A DNA stretch of 64,000 nucleotides from UBA2231 sp964415175. Its GTDB lineage: Bacteria > Elusimicrobiota > Elusimicrobia > Elusimicrobiales > UBA9959. A program made the position numbers and the translations under genes. The notes below the pieces were generated by a model, which saw only the letters and a program-made list of their open reading frames with translations, was not told the origin of the DNA and did not search any database. The stretch is from positions 26,122 to 90,121 of the forward strand of contig CAYPYG010000008.1 of NCBI GenBank assembly GCA_964415175.1, read 5' to 3'. Each line of letters opens with the position of its first letter. Within the stretch, counting starts at the first letter, position 1. Below are positions 8,363-16,274 of this stretch, one piece after another.

Positions 8363-9319
8363 ATGAACAGGGAAGAGGCCGGAAGAACGGACGCCCTCAA
8401 CAGCCTGATCTGGTGGCTGTCGAGGCCCTACGTCCTGTTCCTGGGCCTGGCCTTCCTGCTGACCCCCTCCTGCACCCTGCTCAACGCCCTCGAGTCGGGC
8501 GCGGAGTTCCTCAATATCGACCCCTCGGCCCGCGCGGCGGCCATGGGCAACGCCCAGTCGGCGCTGGCCCTCGGGGCGGAATCCGCCTGGTCCAACCCGG
8601 CCGGGCTGCTGGGTCTGCGCGGCCGCGAACTGGCCTTCATGAAAGCCGACTGGCCCGAGGACGGGACCTACAGCGCCGCCGCTTTCGCCGCCCCGATAAA
8701 GGACGGCTGGTCCGGGGCCTTCTCCTACGCCCGGCTGGATTACGGCGGCTTCGAAGGCCGCGACGAGAACAGGGCCGCCACCGGCTCCTTCGAGGCGGCC
8801 GACCGGTCCTTCGCGCTCTCGGCCGCCGGGCCGATAGGCGGCGGCTTCGGTCTCGGCGTGACCGCCAGGCATTTCTCCTCCTATATCGCGGGCCGCACGG
8901 CCTCGGCCTTCTCGGCCGACGCCGGGCTGACGGCCAGGCTCTCCGCCCCGGTCAGGCTGGGCCTGGCGGTGCGCAACATGGGCGGCGGCATGGACTACGG
9001 CTACGGGACCTCCCGCCTGCCGCTTTCGGTCAGCCTGGGCGCGGCGGTGAACCTGATCCCGGGTATGGCGCTGGCCGCCGACGTGAAACGCCTGGTCTAT
9101 GACCGCGAGACCACCGTCAGCGTGGGCACGGAGTACATGCTGGGCGGCGCGATGACGATGCGCGGCGGTTACGCGGCGCGGATGGGCGGCGCGGACATGC
9201 TGGGCGGCTTCTCCGGCGGCCTCGGCATAATGATGTCCGGCCTGCGGCTGGATTATTCCTTCACCCCCTTCGCCGGCTTCGGCTCCTCCAAGCGGCTGAC
9301 CATGGCCCTCGCCTTCTGA
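8363..9319 (+). CDS. PorV/PorQ-family outer-membrane protein
   Basis: 318 residues. The N-terminus has a hydrophobic segment followed by AEFLNIDPSARAAAMGNAQS and SNPAGLLGL, the hallmark opening of PorV/PorQ-type barrels, and then amphipathic strands to the final TMALAF. The start used is the ATG four bases after the Kelch gene stop. The first ~25 residues before the hydrophobic segment are unusually long for a signal peptide, so a later start is possible. It shares the riboswitch-led operon with the Kelch/FlgD-domain protein and is the natural candidate for its outer-membrane handler. Unlike the paralogue at 3973-5808, it has no TPR extension. Confidence 0.8.
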   Translation: MNREEAGRTDALNSLIWWLSRPYVLFLGLAFLLTPSCTLLNALESGAEFLNIDPSARAAAMGNAQSALALGAESAWSNPAGLLGLRGRELAFMKADWPEDGTYSAAAFAAPIKDGWSGAFSYARLDYGGFEGRDENRAATGSFEAADRSFALSAAGPIGGGFGLGVTARHFSSYIAGRTASAFSADAGLTARLSAPVRLGLAVRNMGGGMDYGYGTSRLPLSVSLGAAVNLIPGMALAADVKRLVYDRETTVSVGTEYMLGGAMTMRGGYAARMGGADMLGGFSGGLGIMMSGLRLDYSFTPFAGFGSSKRLTMALAF

Positions 9320-9340
9320 ACCTTCGCGGACCCCGCCATA

Positions 9341-9362
9341 CCCGGCCCCGGCCGGGTTTTTT
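9341..9362 (+). terminator. intrinsic terminator after PorV-like gene
   Basis: CCCGGCC (9341-9347), two-base loop, GGCCGGG (9350-9356), then six T residues. It ends the riboswitch-led operon. Confidence 0.75.
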
Positions 9363-9383
9363 ATTGCCCATCGGGCCCCTTCT

Positions 9384-9430
9384 GGCTTAGGTCCATTTAC
9401 CGGGCCGCGGGGGGCCGCTGGTCCATTGTG
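9384..9430 (+). promoter_or_regulatory. 47-bp conserved intergenic element, copy A
   Basis: 36 of 47 positions are identical, without gaps, to the intergenic segment 52278-52324. Shared blocks are TAGGYCCA, TACCGG, GGGGGCC and GTCCATTGTG, with the two YCC boxes 30 bp apart in both. The TTGTGC at its right end sits 17 bases before a TAATAT box, so the element covers the -35 region of the next gene. Confidence 0.55.
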
Positions 9431-9454
9431 CGCGTCCCCGGGGCGGTGTAATAT
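9426..9454 (+). promoter_or_regulatory. putative promoter of the DUF4105-like gene
   Basis: TTGTGC (9426-9431), 17-base spacer, TAATAT (9449-9454). The ATG at 9465 begins ten bases after the -10 box and has no Shine-Dalgarno. Confidence 0.45.
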
Positions 9455-9464
9455 ATATACACTG

Positions 9465-10703
9465 ATGCCGTCGTTAAAGCCCATTCTCCACGGAACTATC
9501 GCCGCGGCCCTGCTGTCCCTGTCCGCCGTCGGCTCGCGCGCCGGCGGCCTGGAGGACCTCAGGGCCGGGTCCGGGCCCTCCCCCGCGGGGCTGGCGCTAA
9601 TCTCCGCGCAGGCCGCCCCGGAAGCCGTCCTTCCTTCCTCCCATAACAAGGAGCTATTCTCCGATTACCGCATCCGCTATATCGTCAAAGGCCGCATGGA
9701 TTTCAAGGCCTCCCCTCCGACGCTCACGGCCGAAACGGGCAAAGTCTTCAACGTCACGAAGTACCCCCTCTGGCTGCGGCTGGCGCAGGGCAGGACGGTC
9801 TGCGTCGAGGCTTACGCCCGGCAGCGCGACGATACCGCCGAGCTCGCGATAGAGAAGGTGCTGCCCCCGGACGCGCTGGAAGGCCTGGAGCCCTCCGATA
9901 AGATACGCGGCCTGCAGCGCGATCCCAGGCTGGCTTCCCGGGAGGGCGGCGTTTTCACGGTGGACAATATAGGCTGGGCGATGGAGCACGACGGCGAAGG
10001 GGCTATCGCCCGCGACGCGGACGGCAACCTGATAAGCGTCTGGCGCAGCGGCGTGCACGTGGACGCCTCGAAGCTGCTCGGCGCCTATTTCGTCAAGAAG
10101 ACCGCCCTCAAGCCCGTGCGCTACGGCGACCACGGCATGCTGATGTTCACCTTCGCCCCCGGCGGGGCGGTCTCGCCCGACGGCTCGGAGACGAACGCGC
10201 TCGTCGTCTCGCTGGACGCCTACTACAACGATCCCGAGAGGATGGTCTATTCCCCGGTGGACGCGCTGCGCGGCAAGTACCAGGTCTATTACAGCATGCA
10301 GACCGCCGAGCGCTACAGCGAGCTCAAGTTCAACTACAACGAGTTCGGCATGCCCAATGACCTGGTGCTGGTGCCCTACCGCCTGAACCTGGACCGCTCC
10401 GAGCTCGAGCGCCTCCTGGAGAACGCCATAGCCAAGGCCACGGACGACAATAAAGGCGAGATGTATTCCCTTTTCTACAACAGCTGCGCCAACTCGGCCC
10501 TTTCGCTCATAAACAGCGCGGTCAAAGAAGACCGCAAGATAAAGGAAGGCTGGCTGCCGGAGTTGGTCTACCGCACCCAGGCCACCCTGCCAGACACGAT
10601 GGCCCGCCTCATGATAAAGCGCGGCCTCTCCGGAGAAGCGCTGCCCGACATAACCAGGGACAATTACAGTTCCTACCTGCGGGACCTCACCGCGGCAGAA
10701 TAA
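9465..10703 (+). CDS. secreted DUF4105/Lnb-like protein (tentative)
   Basis: 412 residues from the ATG at 9465; an in-frame TTG at 9426 is possible but would spoil the signal peptide (MPSLKPILHG..., cleaved near SRA-GG). The family call is tentative. In the C-terminal half, GDHGMLMFTF supplies a conserved-looking His, and MYSLFYNSCANSALSLIN supplies a Cys, spaced like the His/Cys pair of DUF4105 proteins. That group includes Lnb lipoprotein N-acyltransferases, which have a papain-like fold. The N-terminal half contains a compact beta domain and no recognised motif. It is monocistronic between two terminators, with element A at its promoter. It faces an unknown secreted protein on the other strand. 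Confidence 0.55.
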   Translation: MPSLKPILHGTIAAALLSLSAVGSRAGGLEDLRAGSGPSPAGLALISAQAAPEAVLPSSHNKELFSDYRIRYIVKGRMDFKASPPTLTAETGKVFNVTKYPLWLRLAQGRTVCVEAYARQRDDTAELAIEKVLPPDALEGLEPSDKIRGLQRDPRLASREGGVFTVDNIGWAMEHDGEGAIARDADGNLISVWRSGVHVDASKLLGAYFVKKTALKPVRYGDHGMLMFTFAPGGAVSPDGSETNALVVSLDAYYNDPERMVYSPVDALRGKYQVYYSMQTAERYSELKFNYNEFGMPNDLVLVPYRLNLDRSELERLLENAIAKATDDNKGEMYSLFYNSCANSALSLINSAVKEDRKIKEGWLPELVYRTQATLPDTMARLMIKRGLSGEALPDITRDNYSSYLRDLTAAE

Positions 10704-10731
10704 ACACCCCGCGATAAAAGAATAAGAGTGA

Positions 10732-10762
10732 CGGCCCGGCTCCTGACCGGGCCGCCGCTTTT
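10732..10762 (+). terminator. intrinsic terminator
   Basis: CGGCCCGG (10732-10739) and CCGGGCCG (10747-10754) form a perfect 8-bp stem, followed after CCGC by TTTT. It ends the DUF4105-like gene. A second G+C-rich hairpin with a T run lies at about 10842-10878, between the convergent genes. Confidence 0.6.
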
Positions 10763-10886
10763 GTAAACACCCCCCGCTCCATGCGCGGGAGGACATCCCG
10801 CCGGAACCGCGCCCGCCATCCGCGGCGCCGGGCATGAAGAAGGGCGGGGGCCTTCCGGCCGCCCGCCCCGTCCTTTTTTCAGGTCC

Positions 10887-11882
10887 TTATCGGAATTCGC
10901 CGGTATAGGAGACTGTCGCGCTGCCGTCCCTGTTTATGGTCCAGTGGTCTATGGTGGTCCCGCCTATGTCCGCCGCGTACTTGGCGGCGTCGGCTTCCAG
11001 CGCGCTCCTGGAGACCGGGCAGGTGAAAGCGGCGGGAGAGCCCCGCTTGACGGCCGACTCCGCCAGGCTCGTCCTGAACTTCTCGAGGCCGGACTCGCTG
11101 GCGAACTTGGAACAGTTGTGGTTCTCCTGCATGGTGCGGTCGATATACACGGAAAGATCTACCGGTTTGGCCGGTTTCCAGTTCCCGGCCTCGCAGACGA
11201 CATAGGGGCCCAGGTTGTATTCCTCTCCCAGTATATCGTCGCGCTTCTGCAGTATATGGTTCCAGAACCTCATGCCGTTGAAATTGGCCGAAAGGTCGGC
11301 GTAGGAGAACACGCCGGTGGCGGCCAGGTTCCCGCCCAGGTAGGTTTTCTCCGAGGCCGCTCCCAGCCAGAGCACGCGCTCCATCGGCATGCCCTCCAGG
11401 TAATGGCGGGTGAAATAGCGGCGCCCGTAGCCGAACATATGCTCCAGCTTGTCCACGCCTATGACCAGCCCGCCGACCTTGATGTTCGGCGCCAGGGTAA
11501 GCTGGCTCCTGGCCAGGAAAAGGCCGCTGGTGATATCCCAGTCCTTGTAGACCGACTCCTTGAGCGGGATGACGGTGCGGGCCATCCGTCCGTCGAGGAT
11601 ATCGTCCACCACGACGCTGCGGCCGTGGATGTTGAAGAGGCGCTTGAGGCCGTCGTAAAGCCGCTCCTCGTCCGTGCCGCCGAAGACAGTCTCCTCCCCG
11701 CCGCAACCGCCGGCCGCGTTGAGCCGGTCCAGCTCGCCGGCGAGCAGGCGGTTGACGTGCTGGTTGAGCTCGGCGGTTATGTCGACGATATCCTCGTCCG
11801 GGACCGTGTAATGATCGGCCTCGGAAGACCAGGCGGGGACTGAGGAAAATATTATCGCGGCAAAAAGGGCTTTAAACTTCAT
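10887..11882 (-). CDS. secreted protein of unknown function
   Basis: 331 residues from the ATG at 11880-11882, chosen because it follows GGGAGGAAC and starts the signal peptide MKFKALFAAIIFSSVPAWS; an upstream in-frame ATG lacks both. I do not recognise the family. The central part carries IKVGGLVIGVDKLEHMFGYG and aromatic-rich motifs (RRYFTRHYLEG, GMRFWNHIL). Four or five cysteines, including a C-G-G-x-E near residue 60, suggest disulfides in the periplasm. The His-Glu pairs could be catalytic, but no HExxH or Ser-x-x-Lys signature is present. It converges on the DUF4105-like gene and is transcribed alone. Confidence 0.75.
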   Translation of the reverse strand: MKFKALFAAIIFSSVPAWSSEADHYTVPDEDIVDITAELNQHVNRLLAGELDRLNAAGGCGGEETVFGGTDEERLYDGLKRLFNIHGRSVVVDDILDGRMARTVIPLKESVYKDWDITSGLFLARSQLTLAPNIKVGGLVIGVDKLEHMFGYGRRYFTRHYLEGMPMERVLWLGAASEKTYLGGNLAATGVFSYADLSANFNGMRFWNHILQKRDDILGEEYNLGPYVVCEAGNWKPAKPVDLSVYIDRTMQENHNCSKFASESGLEKFRTSLAESAVKRGSPAAFTCPVSRSALEADAAKYAADIGGTTIDHWTINRDGSATVSYTGEFR

Positions 11883-11951
11883 GTTCCTCCCTGGGCCGCA
11901 GATCCGCGGCCCTGATATCAATATATTAACAGGAGGCGGGCGGCCGCGTAA

Positions 11952-11986
11952 GGGCCATTGGGCGCATCGCCGCGGGCCGATGGACC
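11952..11986 (+). promoter_or_regulatory. possible diverged copy C of the intergenic element
   Basis: GGGCCATT and GGACC boxes lie 29 bp apart, with CCGCGGGCCG between them, in the same order and orientation as copies A and B. Similarity is clearly weaker. It ends about 60 bases before the uracil permease start. Confidence 0.3.
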
Positions 11987-12044
11987 GGGGCCGGAAGGCC
12001 CCCCGGCTTCCCCCCTACCCGCCAATTTGCTATTTTCATTATTA

Positions 12045-13340
12045 ATGGAAGACAAGCTCTATTACCCCGAAGACAGGATCCCCCTTAAAAGACTTATACC
12101 GATGGGCATGCAGCATGTCGTGGCGATGTTCGGCGCCACCGTGCTGGCGCCGGTGCTGATGGGCTTCAACCCGCAGACCGCCGTGTTCTTCTCCGGCGTC
12201 GGCACGCTCATCTTCATAGCGATAACGCGCTTCAAGGTGCCCAGCTACCTGGGTTCCTCCTTCGCCTTCATCGGCCCCGTGCTGGCCGTGACCGGCGGCC
12301 GGCCCGAGGGCATACCCGCCGCGCTCTGCGGCATAGCCGGGGCGGCGCTGCTCTACGCCCTGGCCGGGGCCTACACTATGAAAAAGGGGTCCGGCTGGAT
12401 AGACCGCCTGATGCCGCCCGTGGTCACCGGTTCGGTGGTGGCGCTCATCGGCCTCAACCTGGCGGGCTCGGCCGTGCAGAACGCCGTCAACGCGGACTTC
12501 GTTCTCGCGACCCGCCATGATTACCTGGTCTTCGGGGCCGCCGCCTTCACCTTCCTCGCCTCGGCTGCGGTCTCCATCTACGCGCGCGGCTTCCTGCGCC
12601 TGCTGCCGATACTCACCGGCGTCGTCGCCGGCTGCGTACTGTCGGCCTGGCTGGGGCTGATAAGCCCGGAGAACTGGGCCGCCGTGGTGAACGCGCCCTG
12701 GCTGGGCCTGCCGCCTTTCCGGTCGCCCGTTTTCTCGCTGCCCGCACTTCTGGTCATAGCCCCCGTCTTCGTGGTGCTGGTCGCCGAGAACAAGGGCCAT
12801 ATCGAGGCCATCGGCGGCTATATGAAGCGCGACCTCAACCCTCATCTCGGCCGGGCCTATATGGGCGACGCCGTCGCCTCTTTCGTCTCGGCGATGGGCG
12901 GCGGCACGCCGCAGACCACCTACGCCGAGAACATGGGCGTGATGGCGATAACCCGCGTCTTCAGCGTCTATAACTTCGTGGCCGCGGCCTGCATCGCCGT
13001 GCTGCTGGGCCTCTGCCCCAAGTTCGGCGCGCTGATACAGGCCATCCCCGCGCCGGTGCTGGGCGGCGTCACGCTGATCCTCTACGGCCTGATAGCGCTG
13101 ATGGGCGTGAAGATCTGGCTGGACGCGAAAGTCGATTTCTGCTCGCATAAGAACCTGATAATCGCCGGCGCCTCCCTCATAGCGGCCACCGGCCTCGGGG
13201 TGAAGGGCATCACGGTCGCCGGCGTGAACATAGCCGGCATAGCCTTCGGCACGGTCCTGGCCGTGCTGCTGAACCTGCTGCTGTCACTGGGCGGCGCGGA
13301 AGACCCGCAGGACAGGCGCGCCTGCGAAACGGGCATCTAA
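12045..13340 (+). CDS. uraA: uracil permease (NCS2 family)
   Basis: 431 residues from the ATG at 12045; UraA of E. coli has 429. It imports uracil with protons across the inner membrane. Fourteen predicted hydrophobic segments are present. The family motifs are clear: MQHVVAMFGATVLAPVL at the N-terminus, YLGSSFAFIGPV in TM3, the substrate/proton Glu in LVAENKGH, and TYAENMGVMAITRVFS, equivalent to the E290 region of UraA. The start codon has no Shine-Dalgarno and follows TATTTT by eight bases, suggesting a leaderless message. The upstream in-frame extension is Pro/Gly-rich and unlikely to be translated. glpT follows eight bases downstream, so the two are probably co-transcribed. Confidence 0.93.
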   Translation: MEDKLYYPEDRIPLKRLIPMGMQHVVAMFGATVLAPVLMGFNPQTAVFFSGVGTLIFIAITRFKVPSYLGSSFAFIGPVLAVTGGRPEGIPAALCGIAGAALLYALAGAYTMKKGSGWIDRLMPPVVTGSVVALIGLNLAGSAVQNAVNADFVLATRHDYLVFGAAAFTFLASAAVSIYARGFLRLLPILTGVVAGCVLSAWLGLISPENWAAVVNAPWLGLPPFRSPVFSLPALLVIAPVFVVLVAENKGHIEAIGGYMKRDLNPHLGRAYMGDAVASFVSAMGGGTPQTTYAENMGVMAITRVFSVYNFVAAACIAVLLGLCPKFGALIQAIPAPVLGGVTLILYGLIALMGVKIWLDAKVDFCSHKNLIIAGASLIAATGLGVKGITVAGVNIAGIAFGTVLAVLLNLLLSLGGAEDPQDRRACETGI

Positions 13341-13348
13341 GGAGCCTC

Positions 13349-14728
13349 ATGCTGGACAAATTCCTCTCGATATACCGGCCCGCGAAGTTCATCGCTCCGC
13401 TGCCGAAGGAAAAGATAGACCCCGAGTATAAAAAGCTCCGCTGGCAGGTGATGCTGACCATCTTCTTCGGCTACGCCGGGTTCTACCTGGTCCGCAAGAA
13501 CTTCTCGCTGGCCAAGCCCTACCTGATAAGCGAGTTCGGCTTCTCCAAGGGCGACGTAGGCCTGATAGCGGCGGCGCTCTCGGTCGCTTACGGTCTGAGC
13601 AAGTTCGTGATGGGCAATGTCTCGGACCGCTCCAACCCGCGCTATTTCATGGCCACCGGCCTGATACTCTCGGGGGCGATAAACCTGGTGTTCCCGTCGC
13701 TGACCTCGGCGCTCTGGGCGCTGACGGCGCTGTGGTTCGTCAACGGCTGGGTGCAGGGCATGGGCTGGCCGCCCTGCGCGCGCACGCTTACGCACTGGTT
13801 CAGCGATTCCGAGCGCGGCACCAAGTTCGCCATCTGGAACCTGGCGCACAATGTCGGCGGCGGCATAGTCGGGCCGATAATCAACTGGGCGCTGGCGCTG
13901 GCGGCGGCGTTGTCGCTGGGCGCGCTGCTCGGCGACCGCCTGCCCTTCTACCTGATCTTCTACGTGCCGGCGCTGATGTCGATAGGCATGGGCCTGCTGA
14001 TAGCCGTCTTCCTGCGCGACACGCCGCAGAGCTGCGGCCTGCCGGCCATCGAGGACCATACCGGCGACCGGCCCGACACCTGCGTGGACGACCCGGAGCG
14101 CGAACTGGGGGCCAAGGAGATCTTCACCCGCTTCGTCTTCAGGAATAAAATGCTCTGGCTCATCGCCGCGGCGAACGTCTTCGTCTATGTCATACGCTAC
14201 GGCGTGCTGGACTGGGCGCCCACCTACCTCACGCAGGTCAAGCAATGCCCGGCCGACATGGCGCGCTGGCAGTTCTTCATCTACGAGTACGCCGGCATCC
14301 CCGGCACGCTGCTGGCCGGCTGGGCCTCGGACCGGCTCTTCGGCGGCCGCAGGGGCCCCGTCTCGGTCATCTACATGCTGCTGGTGACCGTCGCGGTCTG
14401 GGTGTACTGGAAGAACCCGGCGGGCAATTTCATGGTGGATTCGGCCGCGCTGTTCGTCATCGGCTTCCTCATCTACGGCCCGGTCATGCTCATCGGCGTG
14501 AGCGCCGTGGACCTGGTGCCCAAGAAGGCGGCCGGCACCGCCGCCGGCTTCACGGGGCTTTTCGGCTACATGGGCGGCGCGGTCATAGCCGAGCTCGGCA
14601 TGGGCCGCGTGGTGGACAAATGGGGCTGGGACGGCGGCTTTCTTCTGCTGCTGGCCTCCTGCGCCCTGGCGATAATACTGCTGGCTTTCACCTGGCGCAC
14701 GCATCACCAGGACTGCAAACTCAGGTAA
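13349..14728 (+). CDS. glpT: glycerol-3-phosphate/phosphate antiporter
   Basis: 459 residues, MFS organophosphate antiporter with 12 TM helices. It swaps external glycerol 3-phosphate for internal phosphate. Nearly every GlpT signature is present: EIDPEY-like KIDPEYKKLRWQ, GYAGFYLVRKNFSLA (containing the phosphate-binding Arg), GNVSDRSNPR, GWVQGMGWPPCAR, NVFVYVIRYGVLDW (second binding Arg), EYAGIPGTLLAG and AAGTAAGFTGLFGY. These distinguish it from UhpT and other OPA members. A GGAGCC ribosome site precedes the ATG. The following gene makes a periplasmic glycerophosphodiesterase, so the pair takes up glycerophosphodiesters from degraded phospholipids. Confidence 0.95.
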   Translation: MLDKFLSIYRPAKFIAPLPKEKIDPEYKKLRWQVMLTIFFGYAGFYLVRKNFSLAKPYLISEFGFSKGDVGLIAAALSVAYGLSKFVMGNVSDRSNPRYFMATGLILSGAINLVFPSLTSALWALTALWFVNGWVQGMGWPPCARTLTHWFSDSERGTKFAIWNLAHNVGGGIVGPIINWALALAAALSLGALLGDRLPFYLIFYVPALMSIGMGLLIAVFLRDTPQSCGLPAIEDHTGDRPDTCVDDPERELGAKEIFTRFVFRNKMLWLIAAANVFVYVIRYGVLDWAPTYLTQVKQCPADMARWQFFIYEYAGIPGTLLAGWASDRLFGGRRGPVSVIYMLLVTVAVWVYWKNPAGNFMVDSAALFVIGFLIYGPVMLIGVSAVDLVPKKAAGTAAGFTGLFGYMGGAVIAELGMGRVVDKWGWDGGFLLLLASCALAIILLAFTWRTHHQDCKLR

Positions 14729-14741
14729 AAGGGGAATTGAT

Positions 14742-15626
14742 ATGAAGAAGACGGCTCTCGCGCTCATAGCGCTCATGATGGCGGCCTCGGCCTCCGCGGA
14801 AGGGGTGCGCCGGGTCTGGGTGGAGGGGCACCGCGGCTCGCGCGGCACCCACCCCGAGGACACGATACCCGCCTTCGAGGAAGCGCTGCGCGCCGGCGTC
14901 GACGTCCTGGAATTCGACCTGGGCGTAACGAAGGACAATATCGTAGTCGTCTCGCACGACCCGTACGTCGGCCCGGTCATCTGCCTCGGCCCCGGCGGCG
15001 CGAAGATGGAGTCGCCGGTGGCCATACGCTCGCTGACGCTCAAGGAACTGAAAGAGTACGACTGCGGCTCGCTGAAGAACCCGCGCTTCCCGGAACAGAC
15101 CCCGGTGCCCGGCACCCGCATCCCCACGCTGGACGAGGTGCTTGCCTACGCGAAGGCGTCCAACCACCCGGCCGCCGCCCGGGTCCGTTTCAACATAGAG
15201 ACCAAGCTCTCTCCCGGCGAACCGGAGCTGGCCCCCGCGCCGGCCGACTTCGCCCGGCTGGTCGCGGCCGTACTGAAAAAACACGGCGTGGAGAAACGGA
15301 CGGTGGTCCAGTCCTTCGATTACCGCACGCTGGTGGAGATGAAGAAGATCGCCCCTTCCGTTAGAACGGCACAGCTGACGACCGACAACCTGCTGGACCC
15401 GGATTCGGTCGTGCGCGGCTCGAAGGCCGACATCTGGAGCCCCTACTTCAAATGGATAAACGCGGAGGCCGTGAAAAAGGCGCAGAAGGCCGGCATACAG
15501 GTGGTGCCGTGGACCCTCAATTCCGAGGAGGAGTGGGACCTGGCCGTCTCCTACGGCGTGGACGGCATCATCACCGACTATCCCGCTAAACTCATAGCCC
15601 ACCTCAAAAAGAAGAAGCTGCGCTGA
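14742..15626 (+). CDS. glpQ: periplasmic glycerophosphodiester phosphodiesterase
   Basis: 294 residues with a signal peptide (cleavage near ASA-EG). It hydrolyses glycerophosphodiesters to glycerol 3-phosphate and an alcohol, and would feed the GlpT transporter encoded 13 bases upstream. GDPD motifs are intact: EGHRGSRGTHPEDTIPAF (catalytic His/Arg and Glu), LEFDLGVTKDNIVVVSHDP (metal Glu/Asp and second His), NIETK near residue 147, and VVPWTLN near the C-terminus. It is slightly shorter than E. coli GlpQ (358), closer to the compact Gram-positive and deltaproteobacterial forms. The start follows AAAAGGGGA. Its last codons overlap a minus-strand terminator. Confidence 0.9.
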   Translation: MKKTALALIALMMAASASAEGVRRVWVEGHRGSRGTHPEDTIPAFEEALRAGVDVLEFDLGVTKDNIVVVSHDPYVGPVICLGPGGAKMESPVAIRSLTLKELKEYDCGSLKNPRFPEQTPVPGTRIPTLDEVLAYAKASNHPAAARVRFNIETKLSPGEPELAPAPADFARLVAAVLKKHGVEKRTVVQSFDYRTLVEMKKIAPSVRTAQLTTDNLLDPDSVVRGSKADIWSPYFKWINAEAVKKAQKAGIQVVPWTLNSEEEWDLAVSYGVDGIITDYPAKLIAHLKKKKLR

Positions 15627-15640
15627 ACCCGCGCAGCTTC
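15605..15640 (-). terminator. intrinsic terminator for the leftward unknown/C11 operon
   Basis: On the minus strand GAAGCTGCG and CGCAGCTTC (arms at 15632-15640 and 15614-15622) form a perfect 9-bp stem followed by TTTTT. The hairpin overlaps the final codons of glpQ on the other strand. Confidence 0.7.
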
Positions 15641-15686
15641 CGTCGAACCCCCGCCTTTCGGGCGGGGCCAGTTCTCTCCGGGGGCG

Positions 15687-16274
15687 CTACACGCCCTTGA
15701 ACGAATCCGCGAGCCGCCTGAACACCGGCAGGTACTTCCCGTAATCGGCCTTGGCGGCCGAGAAATGCAGCACGTGGAAGCCGCCGCCCTTCGCGGCCGG
15801 CACCACGTAGAACATCTCCTTCATAACGACGCTTTCTTCCGACCTGCTCTCCGGGTAAAGGAACCTCTTCTCCTCGTTCACCATGGTGAACGCCGCGGCT
15901 TTCGCCTTGCCCACGGCGGTCTTCTTGACCGGGCCATAGGTCTCGGTCGGGCTTTTGGTCTCGCCGAGGGCGTTCCTCGAATTGCGCTTTATGAAGTCGT
16001 CCTTGTCCTTGAAATCGGCGTTGCCCTGGGCGTAATAGGTGACGTAGATGACCGCCGGGGCCTTGCCGGCCTTGGGCGCGGTCAGCTCTACCCCGTAGAT
16101 GCCGTCCTCCTCCTGGTAGGCTTCGTCGTGGGTGAACTGCCAGTCGGCCGGCAGTTCGCAGGAGAAATATCCGCCGTCCATCTTAAAATCCCTGTATTTG
16201 GGCGCCTGCGGGGCGTCCTTGGCCGCGAGGGCCGCGGAAAGGCAGACGAGGACGGCGGCGGCCAGGCGCGTCAT
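15687..16274 (-). CDS. small secreted protein of unknown function
   Basis: 195 residues with a signal peptide cleaved near LAA-KD. The mature part reads as a single alpha/beta domain: F-x-C-E-L-P-A-D-W near residue 40, a VIYVTYYAQGN strand, then a C-terminal KYLPVFRRLADSF helix. This resembles PsbP-like or DUF1795-type folds that bind small ligands or partner proteins, but I cannot assign a family. Its ATG overlaps the stop of the upstream gene by four bases (16271-16274), so the two are coupled. Reads toward the glpQ terminator. Confidence 0.75.
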   Translation of the reverse strand: MTRLAAAVLVCLSAALAAKDAPQAPKYRDFKMDGGYFSCELPADWQFTHDEAYQEEDGIYGVELTAPKAGKAPAVIYVTYYAQGNADFKDKDDFIKRNSRNALGETKSPTETYGPVKKTAVGKAKAAAFTMVNEEKRFLYPESRSEESVVMKEMFYVVPAAKGGGFHVLHFSAAKADYGKYLPVFRRLADSFKGV

